NCBI GenBank assembly: GCA_023384415.1
Contig: JAHDWJ010000040.1
Coordinates: 1-42,863 of the forward strand
Direction of reading: 5' to 3'
Source of the DNA: Anaerolineae bacterium
GTDB taxonomy: Bacteria; Chloroflexota; Anaerolineae; Promineifilales; Promineifilaceae
DNA length: 42,863 nt
The translations under genes and the position numbers were made by a program. The notes beneath the pieces are model-generated. The model did not search any database and was not told the DNA's origin. It worked only from the letters and a program-made list of their open reading frames with translations. This document shows positions 17,989 through 27,317 of this stretch, one piece after another (the stretch's first letter is position 1; the number at the start of each line of letters is the position of its first letter).

Positions 17989-20973
17989 TTATTTCTGGGC
18001 CGCTGCCAGATAAACCAGCCGCAGGATGTGAAGTTCATCGAACGGGATAGTTTCCTGGAAATGGTCGTAGATGGGGCGGAGAAAGTTAGGGCCAATGTCG
18101 GCGAACGCTCGCAAGACGGCGTCTTGGGTTTCTGGGGGGAGTTGGCTGTATTGACGCAGCCCGTCAGGACGCAAACTGTACCCGGCCTGATACCCTTTGA
18201 ACAGATGGGTCATAACGGTACCGGGGGTGACAGTGAACGCGGCCGCGATCTCCTCTACCGTCTGCCCTTGATTCAACAACTCCACTATCTGGATCGTCCG
18301 GGCGGCCACTTTTGTTTCCGCGCTTTTCTTGGGGGGTGGAGCAGAACGAGTGTCGGGGTGAATCCCCTTCTCCTGGCAATACGTCTTAATGATCGCCAAA
18401 AAGGGGGCCCCATATCGCTCTTGTTTGTACCGGCCAATGCCATAAATCCCCAGGAGATCGTCACTATTCTGAGGTAAATAGGTTGCCATCTCTTCCAGGG
18501 TGCGATCAGGGAAAATGGTGTATGGGGGCAGGCCAGCCTGGTCGGCAATTAGTTTGCGCCGGGCCAGCAGCCGCTCATAAAGTTCAGAGGGATAGGTCGG
18601 AGATGCGGCCGCGTCCTTAGGCAGCCATTTTTGCCGCTGGGCCACCTCAATCTGACCTGTGACCGTTTGCTGCCCACGCAATACGGCCATACCTTTCTCA
18701 CTTACTTTCAGTGAACCTTCTGCCGTTTGGATGAGAAGTCCCTGCTCAAAAAATTGCCCTACAAACAGTTTCCATTGCTCTCGCCCTATATCTTTACCGA
18801 TACCGTAAGTAGAAAGTTTGTCATGCCCAAAACGAAGGACGCTCTTTTTCTGGGAGCCGCGCAGCACGGAAATAATGTGGGCCTGACCAAACATCTCCCG
18901 GGTACGTTTGACACAAGAGAGGAATTTTTGGGCCAGGATCGTTAAATCCAGGGTTTCGGTGGGGGTCGCGGCCGCGCAGTTATCACATTGGTCACAGGGA
19001 GCGGCCGCGGCCTGTTCGCCAAAATAAGCCAGCAGGGGGCCCCGGCGGCACTGCCGCGTCGCGGCAAAGTTGGCCATCGTCTCCAGCCGCTCCCACGCTC
19101 CCCGCTGCTCATGGGGGGCCTTCTCCCGGATAAAATGGCCGATTTTGCCCATATCTCCCCGGCTAAAGAGGAGCAGACAATCAGACGGCTGTCCATCCCG
19201 GCCGGCCCGGCCAATCTGCTGGTAATACCCTTCTAGATTTTCTGGCAAATCATAATGAAGCACAAAACGGATGTTGGGTTTATCAATCCCCATGCCAAAA
19301 GCCACCGTGGCTACCATCAGGGGCACATCATCACGGATAAAAGCGGTCTGATTAGCTTGGCGCTCCTGATTGGTGAGGCCAGCATGGTACGGCCGCACAT
19401 TGTACCCCTTGCTGCCTAGATAAGCCGTTAGCTCATCTACCTGCCGCCGCGAGAAACAGTAAATAATGCCCGATTGGTCAGGGTGGGCCTGCAAAAAGTC
19501 CAGCGTTTGCTGAATCGGGTTAAGTTTGGGGGCGACAGACAGAAACAGGTTTTCCCGATTAAAACTGGCGACAAAGGCCTGCTCCCCGCGCAAGGCCAAC
19601 GTCTGTTTAATATCCTGCTGGACACGGGGGGTAGCGGTAGCCGTCAGAGCCAGGGTGACGGCCTGGGGAAAATGGCGGCGGGTCTCTAAAATTTGCCGGT
19701 ATTCCGGGCGGAAATCGTGCCCCCATTGGCTGATGCAGTGGGCTTCATCTACCACAAAGGCAGCTACGGGAACGCGGGCCAGCAGCCTGGTGATCTCCCC
19801 TTTGACCAGGGTTTCTGGGGCCAGATAGAGCAGTTTTAGCTGCTGCCGGTACACCTGCCCCATGACGGCATCGTACTCCAGGCGGGGCAGGGAGCTGTTG
19901 AGGTACGCGGCCGCGACCCCCACCTCACGCAGTTGATCCACCTGATCTTTCATCAAAGAGATCAGCGGCGACACGACGATGGTCAATCCCTCCAGGAGCA
20001 GGGCGGGCAGTTGGTAACAGAGAGATTTCCCCCCACCCGTTGGCATGACCACCAGAGTATCCTGCCCCTGGCATACCTGGCGGATGATCTCTAGCTGCAA
20101 GGGACGGAAGCTGTCATAGCCAAAAATCGTTTTGAGATGATGATAAGCCTGCGGCTCTACCTGGGTCGGGTCGGGGCGGTTTGGTTGGGGAGGGATGATG
20201 GTGATGGGCGCGGCCGCGGCCTCATCCAGCCACGTCCACCCTTCATCCCCATACGGGTCATCCGGCCCATCCCATTCGGTCTCTTCAGGTACCTCAATAT
20301 TCTCCGGTATTTCCCCCAGTTTTTCAGCGTTCTCTGGCGTTTCCCCCAAACGTTCCCCCTCATACCACCCGGATAGCTGCAAATAACAGCGATATTCCCC
20401 ATTTTGGTCGTATACCGGTTTCCACCAGCGGGCCAGCGAGACGCGCAGCAGGGTTCCGGCGGGAATTTCTGGCACGGAGGGGGCAAAGCCAACGTAGATG
20501 AGAAAATAGGTGCGGTCATCATCCACCTGGTAGCTGTAACGGATTTTCTCAGATTCCTGGTGGTGGGTGAGCGGTTTATCCGCCAGCCAGAAACCGACGC
20601 TGCCAGGGGGCAAGCCGGTGGCCTCACTGATGTAGCTGCTGCCGTTGGGAACGGTTTGTAAGCAGCCAGGGAACAAGGCATGGATGCTGCCAACCCAGGG
20701 TTGGGCCAATTTTTGGATACGTTGAGGCAGGTTGTCAGCGGTGTATAGTTTGCGGCCGCCTAACACTAATACGTCTTCGGTATGCGGCCGCTCAATCTCT
20801 GTGGCTTCTCCTAGATGGAGATCCCACACATCCCCCACCTGGTACGGGGTATCCTTTGGCTGGGGGGAGTACGGCCCTGGCTGGAGCAAGCGCACATTCT
20901 GCCCGGTAATGGTCAACCCGCCGACACAGGTTCCCTGCCCCATCTGGGTTTTAGCAACGATAAGGGTTTTCAT
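17989..20973 (-). CDS. recQ: RecQ DNA helicase with N-terminal dual-OB-like domain
   Basis: About 994 residues when started at the ATG at 20973 (MKTLIVAKTQMGQGTCVGG). An upstream in-frame ATG at 21042 lies inside a dispersed repeat and is not used here. Residues 1 to about 215 form an extra domain not found in classical RecQ; its opening KTLIVAKT, then CVGGLTITGQNVRLL, resembles the dual-OB domain. The helicase core has MPTGGGKS (about 311-318), VVDEAHCISQWGHDFRP, the RecQ zinc cysteines near CDQCDNC, a winged helix, HRDC (LLGIYGIGRYKQERYG) and a C-terminal helix-turn-helix. It unwinds DNA 3' to 5' in recombination and repair. A DUF488 gene lies just upstream in the same direction. Confidence 0.9.
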   Translation of the reverse strand: MKTLIVAKTQMGQGTCVGGLTITGQNVRLLQPGPYSPQPKDTPYQVGDVWDLHLGEATEIERPHTEDVLVLGGRKLYTADNLPQRIQKLAQPWVGSIHALFPGCLQTVPNGSSYISEATGLPPGSVGFWLADKPLTHHQESEKIRYSYQVDDDRTYFLIYVGFAPSVPEIPAGTLLRVSLARWWKPVYDQNGEYRCYLQLSGWYEGERLGETPENAEKLGEIPENIEVPEETEWDGPDDPYGDEGWTWLDEAAAAPITIIPPQPNRPDPTQVEPQAYHHLKTIFGYDSFRPLQLEIIRQVCQGQDTLVVMPTGGGKSLCYQLPALLLEGLTIVVSPLISLMKDQVDQLREVGVAAAYLNSSLPRLEYDAVMGQVYRQQLKLLYLAPETLVKGEITRLLARVPVAAFVVDEAHCISQWGHDFRPEYRQILETRRHFPQAVTLALTATATPRVQQDIKQTLALRGEQAFVASFNRENLFLSVAPKLNPIQQTLDFLQAHPDQSGIIYCFSRRQVDELTAYLGSKGYNVRPYHAGLTNQERQANQTAFIRDDVPLMVATVAFGMGIDKPNIRFVLHYDLPENLEGYYQQIGRAGRDGQPSDCLLLFSRGDMGKIGHFIREKAPHEQRGAWERLETMANFAATRQCRRGPLLAYFGEQAAAAPCDQCDNCAAATPTETLDLTILAQKFLSCVKRTREMFGQAHIISVLRGSQKKSVLRFGHDKLSTYGIGKDIGREQWKLFVGQFFEQGLLIQTAEGSLKVSEKGMAVLRGQQTVTGQIEVAQRQKWLPKDAAASPTYPSELYERLLARRKLIADQAGLPPYTIFPDRTLEEMATYLPQNSDDLLGIYGIGRYKQERYGAPFLAIIKTYCQEKGIHPDTRSAPPPKKSAETKVAARTIQIVELLNQGQTVEEIAAAFTVTPGTVMTHLFKGYQAGYSLRPDGLRQYSQLPPETQDAVLRAFADIGPNFLRPIYDHFQETIPFDELHILRLVYLAAAQK

Positions 20974-20990
20974 ATCTAGGCTTTCACCGC

Positions 20991-21069
20991 CCCTCACCCT
21001 AACCCTCTCCCCCAGGAGAGGGAATATGCCCCCCTCTCCCATCGCGGGAGAGGGGCCGGGGGTGAGGGT
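20991..21069. repeat. CCCTCACCC-type palindromic intergenic repeat
   Basis: CCCTCACCCT, then CCCTCTCCC on the left pairs with GGGAGAGGGG and GGGTGAGGG on the right, a folded intergenic element of a type found in many bacterial genomes. It sits between the DUF488 and RecQ genes and creates a false upstream start for RecQ. Confidence 0.75.
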
Positions 21070-21108
21070 AAACCATTCCGATGACCGACAACCTGTACAG
21101 TTACCATG

Positions 21109-21588
21109 TTATAACAAATGCTCTACCTGAATAGCCAAGTCCTGTCCTAGATAATTAGCAATGAGGGAGCGATGGCATGCTTCTGGGTCACGTTCGACAC
21201 AAAAAAAGCAGATCACCTGGGTTTCAGGATCAAGGGAACGGATAAATTGTTGACTGTCAAAGGGGGCCAGGCATTCCTGTTGGTAGGCGGTAATAAAAGT
21301 GGGGGAGAGGGTAGATCGCTGCCGTTTGGCTACCTTTTGGCTTTTATCTATGGCCGCCTGCTGTTCACGCATGGCCTGGGTAGGGGCCAGGGCTGGTTCA
21401 TACCGGTAGGCAATACCTAACTCAGCCAGCCTGTTTTGCAGACGAATACTGTTGACGAAGGCGTAGTCGCGGCCGCGTACTCCCCTGCGTCGCCGTACAT
21501 CTACAAACAGTTGCACCCCTGCCTGCTGCAACGTCTGAAAAAATCCAGCTTCATCAAATCCGTAAACGCCAATGGTTGTAATTTTCAT
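21109..21588 (-). CDS. DUF488 family protein
   Basis: A 159-residue DUF488 protein: ITTIGVYGFDEAGFFQTL at the start, the motif LFVDVRRRRGVRGRDYAF, and the cysteine motif VICFFCVERDPEACHRSLIA near the end. The family is widespread and its biochemical role is not established. Here it lies upstream of RecQ on the same strand, 135 bp apart with a palindromic repeat between, so a shared transcript is likely. The RecQ also carries an extra dual-OB-like domain, so both may belong to one DNA-handling unit; this is inference. Confidence 0.85.
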   Translation of the reverse strand: MKITTIGVYGFDEAGFFQTLQQAGVQLFVDVRRRRGVRGRDYAFVNSIRLQNRLAELGIAYRYEPALAPTQAMREQQAAIDKSQKVAKRQRSTLSPTFITAYQQECLAPFDSQQFIRSLDPETQVICFFCVERDPEACHRSLIANYLGQDLAIQVEHLL

Positions 21589-21914
21589 AAGGAATACATG
21601 GGAAACCGTATAGAGGGATTTTACTTTGAGCCGGCAGTGGGAGCAATCTTGCCGCTTGTGCCAATCTCCCCTAAAATCCAGGCTATCCCATTTTCCGGCG
21701 CACAGGTTAGTTTATAGCTTCGAGTTTCTAGTTCCGAGTTTGACGCTGACGGGGCTGGCTTAACCTCCACCACGCTAAAAGCGTCAACAACTGAAAAAAG
21801 GTCGCGCAGAGACGCGAAGGCGCAAAGTTACCAAAGAAAAATTCGTGTTAATTCGTGAAATTCGTGGCTTCTTTCAGTGGACTCATCCGTGTACCAAAAT
21901 ATAAGGAGAAAATC
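21589..21914. other. Intergenic region with three repeat types
   Basis: No gene seen. It holds a short heptamer stretch (GAGTTTC, TAGTTCC, GAGTTTG, 21722-21742), a CGCGCAGAGACGCGAAGGCG element near 21803-21826, and ATTCGTG repeated three times at 21841-21867. AAGGAG at 21903-21908 is the ribosome site of the kinase gene. Confidence 0.55.
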
Positions 21915-23081
21915 ATGAAAATAGGGATATTAACCGGTGGGGGAGATGTGCCCGGACTGAACCCCTGCATCAAAGCAGTTGTCAACCGGGCGGTAGATGA
22001 AGGCCATACGGTTGTGGGGGTGCGTCGGGGTTGGGGCGGCCTGCTCATGTACAACCCGGATGATCCCGAAAGTTTTACCCGTAATTTCATTCCTCTGGAT
22101 AACCAGGCAGTGCGGACGATTGATCGTACCGGGGGCACCATGCTCCACACCAGCCGTACCAATCCTGGCAAAGTCAAACCATCTGCCGTGCCGGAATTCC
22201 TGCGTGACCCGGCCCATCTGGATGCCGAAGCCGCCGATGAACGCCTGCGTGATTTTACCCCCCATGTTTTAAGAAATTTGGAGCATCTAGGCATCCAGCG
22301 ACTCATCCCCATCGGCGGGGATGATACCCTCAGCTTTGGCGAACGGCTGCATCGGGAAGGGTTCCCCGTCGTGGCTATTCCCAAAACGATGGACAACGAT
22401 GTATATGGGACAGATTACTGCATCGGTTTCAGTACCGCTGTGACCCGCAGTGTGCAATTTATTCACCAACTCCGCACCAGCACCGGCTCCCATGAACGGA
22501 TTGCCATTGTGGAGCTGTTTGGCCGCAACAGTGGGGAGACTAGCCTCGTCAGCTCCTATCTGGCCGGGGTAGATCGGGCCATCATCTCCGAAGTGCCCTT
22601 TGACCCGGAACGGTTGGCGGAATTGGTAATGCAGGATAAACGGAGCAACCCCAGCAATTATGCCATTGTGACCATCAGCGAAGGGGCACACATTGTCGGG
22701 GGCAAGGTAATTGAGTTTGGCGAAACGGATGCCTATGGGCATCGTCGTCTGGGCGGTATTGGGGAAATTTTAGGCGAGGCTCTCAAGAAACTGACCGGGG
22801 AGAATATCATCAACCAACGGCTGGCGTATCTCATGCGTTCGGGGGCCCCAGATGCGTTAGATTTAATGGTGGCGGTCAACTTTGCCCATATGGCCATGGA
22901 TTTGATTACGGAAGGGGCCAGCGGCCGCATGGTAGCCCTGCGTGATGGCACTTACACCCATATTCCCATGAGTACCGTCGCCAGTGGGGTCAAGCGGGTA
23001 GATGTGGATGAACTTTACGACGCCAAAGCATACCGCCCCAAAGTGCGCCACGTGTTAGGCAAACCGATGTTTTTGTATTAA
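21915..23081 (+). CDS. 6-phosphofructokinase, probably PPi-dependent
   Basis: A 388-residue phosphofructokinase; the ATG at 21915 follows AAGGAG by six bases. The nucleotide loop ILTGGGDVPGLN and the active-site segments GGDDTLSFG (134-142) and PKTMDND (156-162) are clear. ATP-dependent enzymes normally have GGDGS; Asp137 after the first Asp, with Lys157, is the pattern known for pyrophosphate-dependent or mixed-substrate enzymes, so reversible phosphorylation of fructose 6-phosphate with PPi is likely. The pathway is glycolysis/gluconeogenesis in the cytoplasm. It appears to be transcribed alone. Donor specificity is inferred from two residues only. Confidence 0.88.
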   Translation: MKIGILTGGGDVPGLNPCIKAVVNRAVDEGHTVVGVRRGWGGLLMYNPDDPESFTRNFIPLDNQAVRTIDRTGGTMLHTSRTNPGKVKPSAVPEFLRDPAHLDAEAADERLRDFTPHVLRNLEHLGIQRLIPIGGDDTLSFGERLHREGFPVVAIPKTMDNDVYGTDYCIGFSTAVTRSVQFIHQLRTSTGSHERIAIVELFGRNSGETSLVSSYLAGVDRAIISEVPFDPERLAELVMQDKRSNPSNYAIVTISEGAHIVGGKVIEFGETDAYGHRRLGGIGEILGEALKKLTGENIINQRLAYLMRSGAPDALDLMVAVNFAHMAMDLITEGASGRMVALRDGTYTHIPMSTVASGVKRVDVDELYDAKAYRPKVRHVLGKPMFLY

Positions 23082-23153
23082 AGGTGCTGGCACTTTCATT
23101 GTAAAAATTACCTTACACAGGTCAATTGCTGCGATACCAGGAAAAGGGGACTG

Positions 23154-23443
23154 CTTGCCTCATTTTAAGGCCGCCCCAAAATGGGTAGGTAAAACCGCTC
23201 TGGCAGCTGACGCGCTCCGTAAATGATGCTCTGACCAGTGGCAATATATCCCCCATCTATCCAAACGGCAATTCCCTGATGTAAACCCGTTGGACGCTTG
23301 AGATTATGGTGAGGAGGCTGTTGGAATAGTAGGTAAGTTTGCTGTACATCCAGGTGATACATGTGGAGAGAGCGGGGGGGGGCGCTATCAATGTACAACA
23401 GCAACCCTTCATGAATAATCCCATTTCCCTGATTAGAAAGGCC
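23154..23443. repeat. 290-bp exact direct repeat, copy 1 (copy 2 at 27318-27607)
   Basis: The two copies are 4164 bp apart in the same orientation and I found no mismatch. Each copy runs from 11 bp beyond the A2-type stop codon to 279 bp inside the gene. Perfect identity points to a recent event. Confidence 0.9.
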
Positions 23444-23446
23444 CGT

Positions 23447-23475
23447 AAGGTGGGCTTTTGCGAAAAGCCCACCTT
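23447..23475. repeat. Perfect hairpin at the repeat border
   Basis: AAGGTGGGCTTTT and AAAAGCCCACCTT, 13-base arms around GCG, starting four bases after the end of the 290-bp repeat and lying 30 bases behind the A1 stop. It could end A1 transcripts, though no T-tract follows, or mark a recombination border. Confidence 0.7.
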
Positions 23476-23505
23476 CTCTAAAGGCAGTAAACATCTACAT
23501 GATCT

Positions 23506-24627
23506 TTAAGGACGACCTAACAGAGGAAGATAAAACCGTTCCGGCAGCTGGCGTGCTCCGTAAACAGTAGTATTTGAACCAGTATCACTATTGATCCACA
23601 CCGCAACTCCATTATCTAGAGCTAGTGGACGTTTAATACCACCTGTTGTTGGTGAAAACAGATGAAAATCTTGCTGTGTATGTAGATGATAAACCCAAAG
23701 TGAAGCTGTTGAACCTGATTGTTGATAAATGATCACGCCCCCTCTAATGACGGCACGGCTTTGGTGTCCAGGCCCAGTGATTATGGGGATCTCCTGGCGG
23801 CTATTCAAATCAAACCCATATATATCAGCATCTCCATTACGCCAATCATCCCAAACCACATATTGGTCATCTAAACTGACCCAGGTTTGGGAACCTGCTG
23901 TGATAGGTATAGTGATTGGTTCGCTGCTGCTCAAATTATAGAGGCGAATAAAACGTTCTCCCGTGCCTGGGTGGCGACGATACCAGGCCAGCCAATCCTG
24001 ATAAAGCTCAGGGTGTACATCTACAAAGGGGGAGTCAGGTTCGGTAACGGTTGTCGTGGTTCGGGTTTGTAGGTTAAAGAGAAACAAATTAGAGTGGGAA
24101 ATGTTCCAGGTTTCTTGTTGCCAAACAATGATCTCTCCATATATGGTCGGCTCGGCGGCAAACAGTTGGTCGGGCGGCAAACCCGGTGGGGGTAAAATAG
24201 AGATCACCTCTCGGCTGCTCAAGTTTAAGGCATAAATCTCATACGAATGGGGATAGTTGCAGCTAAAAACCCCTACCAGCCATTCCCCATGCAAGGCCAG
24301 ATCCCCGCGGTTGGTGCCGATGGGGGGACAGGGAAAATCATCCCCTAAATCCCATAGTTCATTACTCTCCAGGTTCTTAAGCAGGATCGTTCCCGGGTTG
24401 GGAAGGGTAGACCAATTTTCCCAGGCAACCAGAGGCCAATCAATCACCACACTGTCGGCTATCAATGTGTTTTGGTAAATAGGAAAATGAACCCAGGGAT
24501 TGGTTGTATCTTGTGATGCCAGGAATCGCCAGGTATAAAGAGAAAGAACCAACAGCATCAAAAATATGGCGATGGTAACTTTTTTTCGCCCCTGCCAGAG
24601 GTAAAAGAGTGTTGTTGCTTTAATCAT
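23506..24627 (-). CDS. Secreted beta-propeller protein (A1)
   Basis: A 373-residue protein with an N-terminal signal anchor (VTIAIFLMLLVLSLYTW) and repeated beta-propeller blades of TolB-like type, for example YVVWDDWRNGDADIYGFDL. The end ERFYLPLLGRP matches a YLP-type tail frequent on secreted Chloroflexota proteins. AAGGA precedes the ATG. It follows B1 after 11 bases and is probably co-transcribed with it. By eye it is about 55% identical to A2 (27329-28459), which sits in the same relation to B2. No catalytic residues are evident; a binding or scaffold role on the cell surface is inferred. It holds no GCGGCCGC site. Confidence 0.75.
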   Translation of the reverse strand: MIKATTLFYLWQGRKKVTIAIFLMLLVLSLYTWRFLASQDTTNPWVHFPIYQNTLIADSVVIDWPLVAWENWSTLPNPGTILLKNLESNELWDLGDDFPCPPIGTNRGDLALHGEWLVGVFSCNYPHSYEIYALNLSSREVISILPPPGLPPDQLFAAEPTIYGEIIVWQQETWNISHSNLFLFNLQTRTTTTVTEPDSPFVDVHPELYQDWLAWYRRHPGTGERFIRLYNLSSSEPITIPITAGSQTWVSLDDQYVVWDDWRNGDADIYGFDLNSRQEIPIITGPGHQSRAVIRGGVIIYQQSGSTASLWVYHLHTQQDFHLFSPTTGGIKRPLALDNGVAVWINSDTGSNTTVYGARQLPERFYLPLLGRP

Positions 24628-24638
24628 AGCGGGTTCCT

Positions 24639-25715
24639 TTATCGTCCTAAATGACGGTATGTTTCACCCGCTGTGGTCAGGGTATTGAATCCAGGGCGAA
24701 ATAGAGGAATGGTGTTTTCTAACTCAACGCAATAACCCATCGGCACCAGCGGTGATTCAGAATCATCATTATCATTGGCTCCTGGAGTTACGGTGAGGAT
24801 GGGGGCTGGTGTAGGGGTTGGCCGCCAATCTACCCAATAGGCATACCGGTCTACATAGGTGCGAGTCTCAAAAGCATTAACGGTATATGTAATGTCTGCA
24901 GTAAGTGAGTCCTCATCACAATAAGCAAATTCTGTTACCCATAATTCTTTTTCTCCCTCACCCCAGTCAACCATCTGGTTGTAAAAATTATCTACAAAGG
25001 TCATATTTTCTAGCGGGTCAGTGCTGTAAGGGTGAATGCCGTATCCAGTTACATCGGGGTATTGACCGTTGCCGTTTGGGTGGTCTCTAACTTTATCCCG
25101 CCATTCTCTCATCCAGTTCATAGCCCGGTTGTGGGCAGCGGGATTACCATGGTAGGTGTGGGGGCCAATGAATTTGGCGTAGGGTAAGCCCGCCCGTGCG
25201 GCGATGTAGAAATCTGCGGCCGCCTGGGGGTCAGACAGCGGCGGGCAGCCATCAGGCATACCTGTATCTGGTTCATTAAGCCAGATTAAATAACCAGCGT
25301 AATCTCCACCTAACGTATTCACCATATACTCTACAGAAAGAGTGTTGCAGCCCCAGTAAGGGATAAACTGTATTGGGCCGTGGTAATCATTTTGTCCATA
25401 AGTTGGGGCATACCGGTGAAACCAACCGATGTTCATAACATTCCACGGGTCAGTATTGGTTCCGGCTAAATAGTAATTCCAGACCATCCCTTTTTTGAGG
25501 GGAAGATTGCTTACCGTGATGGGGATGTAATAGTTGTGACTGACAGTGAAGCTAAGGGGAGTAGCAGTTTGGATAGGATAGGTGGCGGGTGGGGCAGGGT
25601 AGCCGGATAAACTGGCTGGGGTTGGCGTGCTGGTCACCGGTGGGGGGTATCCCTGAGCCTGGGAGGGGGGCAGCGGGTTAGCCGGTTGCAGGGCAGTGAA
25701 TACAGCCATGATCAT
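24639..25715 (-). CDS. Secreted GH-A-clan hydrolase-like protein (B1), frameshifted by a TCTG repeat
   Basis: The intact part (358 residues) has a P/T-rich spacer, then a TIM-barrel-like domain with the clan GH-A pair: LIWLNEPD (E148, acid/base) and ELWVTEFAY (E262, nucleophile), similar to Asl1/GH128-type glucanases. Substrate is unknown. The real start is probably the ATG at 25776, which has a conserved AGAGG site and codes for MIQKPRTILSVCLSVC, a signal peptide. Between it and the body lies (TCTG)8; with eight units the upstream start is out of frame and ends after 32 codons at 25678. Seven or ten units would restore the full secreted protein. B2 shows the same design, so phase variation is likely. 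A1 follows. Confidence 0.75.
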   Translation of the reverse strand: MIMAVFTALQPANPLPPSQAQGYPPPVTSTPTPASLSGYPAPPATYPIQTATPLSFTVSHNYYIPITVSNLPLKKGMVWNYYLAGTNTDPWNVMNIGWFHRYAPTYGQNDYHGPIQFIPYWGCNTLSVEYMVNTLGGDYAGYLIWLNEPDTGMPDGCPPLSDPQAAADFYIAARAGLPYAKFIGPHTYHGNPAAHNRAMNWMREWRDKVRDHPNGNGQYPDVTGYGIHPYSTDPLENMTFVDNFYNQMVDWGEGEKELWVTEFAYCDEDSLTADITYTVNAFETRTYVDRYAYWVDWRPTPTPAPILTVTPGANDNDDSESPLVPMGYCVELENTIPLFRPGFNTLTTAGETYRHLGR

Positions 25716-25721
25716 GAACAG

Positions 25722-25753
<32 letters not shown>

Positions 25754-25972
25754 ATGGTACGGGGTTTTTGTATCATGTCAACCTCTTAAAATAATGTTCT
25801 ATTGGGGTGAAACGGCAAGAATGAAAGCAAGTTGTTAGGGGCAATTATAGTCAAACAAATGGGTGTAAAGCAAATATAAATACAAAATGGATCATAACAA
25901 AGTTGTAGATAGGTTGAGGAGTGCTGGCGGCCAGGCGGCAAGAGGCGACCAGGGATCGTCGTGTGCCAAATG

Positions 25973-26000
25973 TTGACAATTGATCCGGGGGTCATACAAT
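25973..26000 (+). promoter_or_regulatory. Promoter of the histidine kinase gene (twin of 29913-29940)
   Basis: TTGACA at 25973-25978 and TACAAT at 25995-26000, 16 bp apart. The ATG at 26007 is six bases further on with no ribosome site, so a leaderless message is likely. The block from CCAAATG through the -10 box is nearly the same as upstream of the response regulator gene. Confidence 0.75.
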
Positions 26001-26006
26001 CTAGAT

Positions 26007-27308
26007 ATGCATCCATTGCTCCCGCATCCCCTCACTAAAACAGAACCATTGGCTCAACTACAAGCCCTTTACCAGATGGCGGTGGAGCTATCAGCTTTAC
26101 GCAGTCTGGAACGAGTGTTGGATACGGCTCTGCGTTATTGCCTGGAACTGACCGGCTCCCAGTTCGGGTTTATTGGTCTGAATACGGCCAATGGCAAAGC
26201 TTTGGATGTGGTTGCCATTCAGGGGTTTCACCCCAGCCGCCCATTTTACGAACACAATCATCTCATCCCGTTACGTCCCAATATCTTTGCCCGTGTGGTG
26301 TTAGAAAACCGTCCTATTCGCTCTGAGGATGCCATGACAGACCCAACGCGGGTTGGGCAACCCAAAGGCCATCCCCCGGTAGGGACGTTTTTGGGGGTAC
26401 CGCTCCGCATTCGGGATGAGCCGATGGGTATGATCGGGGTGGCAAACCGGCCTGAGTCTTATCAGGATGAGCATGAGCAGCTTCTATTAACCTTTGCCGC
26501 TCAGGTGGCGATTGTGATTCGCAACGCCCAGCTTTATGAACAATTGACAGCCACGAATGAGGCCCTGGAGCAAAAGGTAGCCCGACGGACGCGGCAGTTA
26601 GAGCAGGCGCGGGATGATCTAGCCCAAAAAGCGGCTCAATTACAGCGGCTGCTCACGGAAACAGTCAATGTGCAAGAACTGGAGCGGCAGCGGATCGCCC
26701 AGGATATGCACGATGGCACCAATCAACTGCTTATCGGGGCGATGCTGGAGTTAAAGTCGGCGCGGCAGCGGTTGGGCCGGTCAGAATGGGAGCGGGCTGA
26801 GGAGTCGTTGGAGTCGGTGCAGCATATTTTACGCCAGGTGGAAGCGGAGATTAAGCGGGTGATTTATGATTTGCGGCCGCCTACCCTTGACGCCCTCGGT
26901 TTAGCTCCGGCTATTCGCCGCCTGGCCGAACAGTTTGAAGGGTTTACCCAGGTCCCCTGTCGGGTGATGGTGTTTGGAGAACCAGCCCGCCTGCCTTCCA
27001 GAGTAGAAATTGCCGTGTTCCGCCTGCTGCAGGAATCATTGCACAATGTGAGTGTTCACGCGGCCGCGACCGATGTCGAAGTGATCCTGGCTTTTGCTCC
27101 CCGCACCTTGAAGCTTACGGTCATTGATGATGGGCGGGGGTTTGATATGGCCGCCATCTACCAAAACAGCAACGGCCACCTGGGGCTGATAGGGATGAAG
27201 GAGCGGGCCGAAAGTTTAGGCGGCCGCGTCACCATTCAATCCCAACTCACCCAGGGCACCCGGGTGGAACTGATCGTTCCCGTGCCAACTGATGAGACAA
27301 ACCGTTAA
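26007..27308 (+). CDS. GAF-domain sensor histidine kinase (NarX/LiaS-type)
   Basis: A 433-residue cytoplasmic kinase from the ATG at 26007. A GAF domain spans about residues 35-172, followed by a coiled coil (174-220), a HisKA_3 dimerisation domain with the phospho-acceptor H235 in RIAQDMHDGTNQLL, and a HATPase domain with VIDDGRGFD and HLGLIGMKERAESLGG. This class pairs with NarL-type response regulators. The likely partner is at 29947, but the A2-B2 pair lies between them. Both genes have the same promoter sequence, so they are probably made together. It is divergent from B1. The signal sensed by the GAF domain is unknown. Confidence 0.9.
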   Translation: MHPLLPHPLTKTEPLAQLQALYQMAVELSALRSLERVLDTALRYCLELTGSQFGFIGLNTANGKALDVVAIQGFHPSRPFYEHNHLIPLRPNIFARVVLENRPIRSEDAMTDPTRVGQPKGHPPVGTFLGVPLRIRDEPMGMIGVANRPESYQDEHEQLLLTFAAQVAIVIRNAQLYEQLTATNEALEQKVARRTRQLEQARDDLAQKAAQLQRLLTETVNVQELERQRIAQDMHDGTNQLLIGAMLELKSARQRLGRSEWERAEESLESVQHILRQVEAEIKRVIYDLRPPTLDALGLAPAIRRLAEQFEGFTQVPCRVMVFGEPARLPSRVEIAVFRLLQESLHNVSVHAAATDVEVILAFAPRTLKLTVIDDGRGFDMAAIYQNSNGHLGLIGMKERAESLGGRVTIQSQLTQGTRVELIVPVPTDETNR

Positions 27309-27317
27309 TGGGCTGTA

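Larger units (their letters stand above)
23154..23494 (-). pseudogene. Silent 3' cassette: copy of the A2 propeller C-terminus
   Basis: The frame encodes the last 90 residues of the A2 beta-propeller protein (from TGLSNQGNG to ERFYLPILGRP) without the rest. Positions 23154-23443 are identical, base for base as far as I compared them, to 27318-27607, including a nine-G run. Upstream of the copy the frame continues for only about 17 unrelated residues and crosses a 13-bp-arm hairpin (23447-23475). There is no promoter, signal peptide or ribosome site. It lies right behind the A1 gene on the same strand, so it may be a leftover of the duplication or a donor for gene conversion. Confidence 0.85.

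Noticed and set aside
20974..21042. Upstream start for RecQ
   Set aside because: The extra residues come from the CCCTCACCC-type palindromic repeat; the conserved domain begins at the ATG at 20973.
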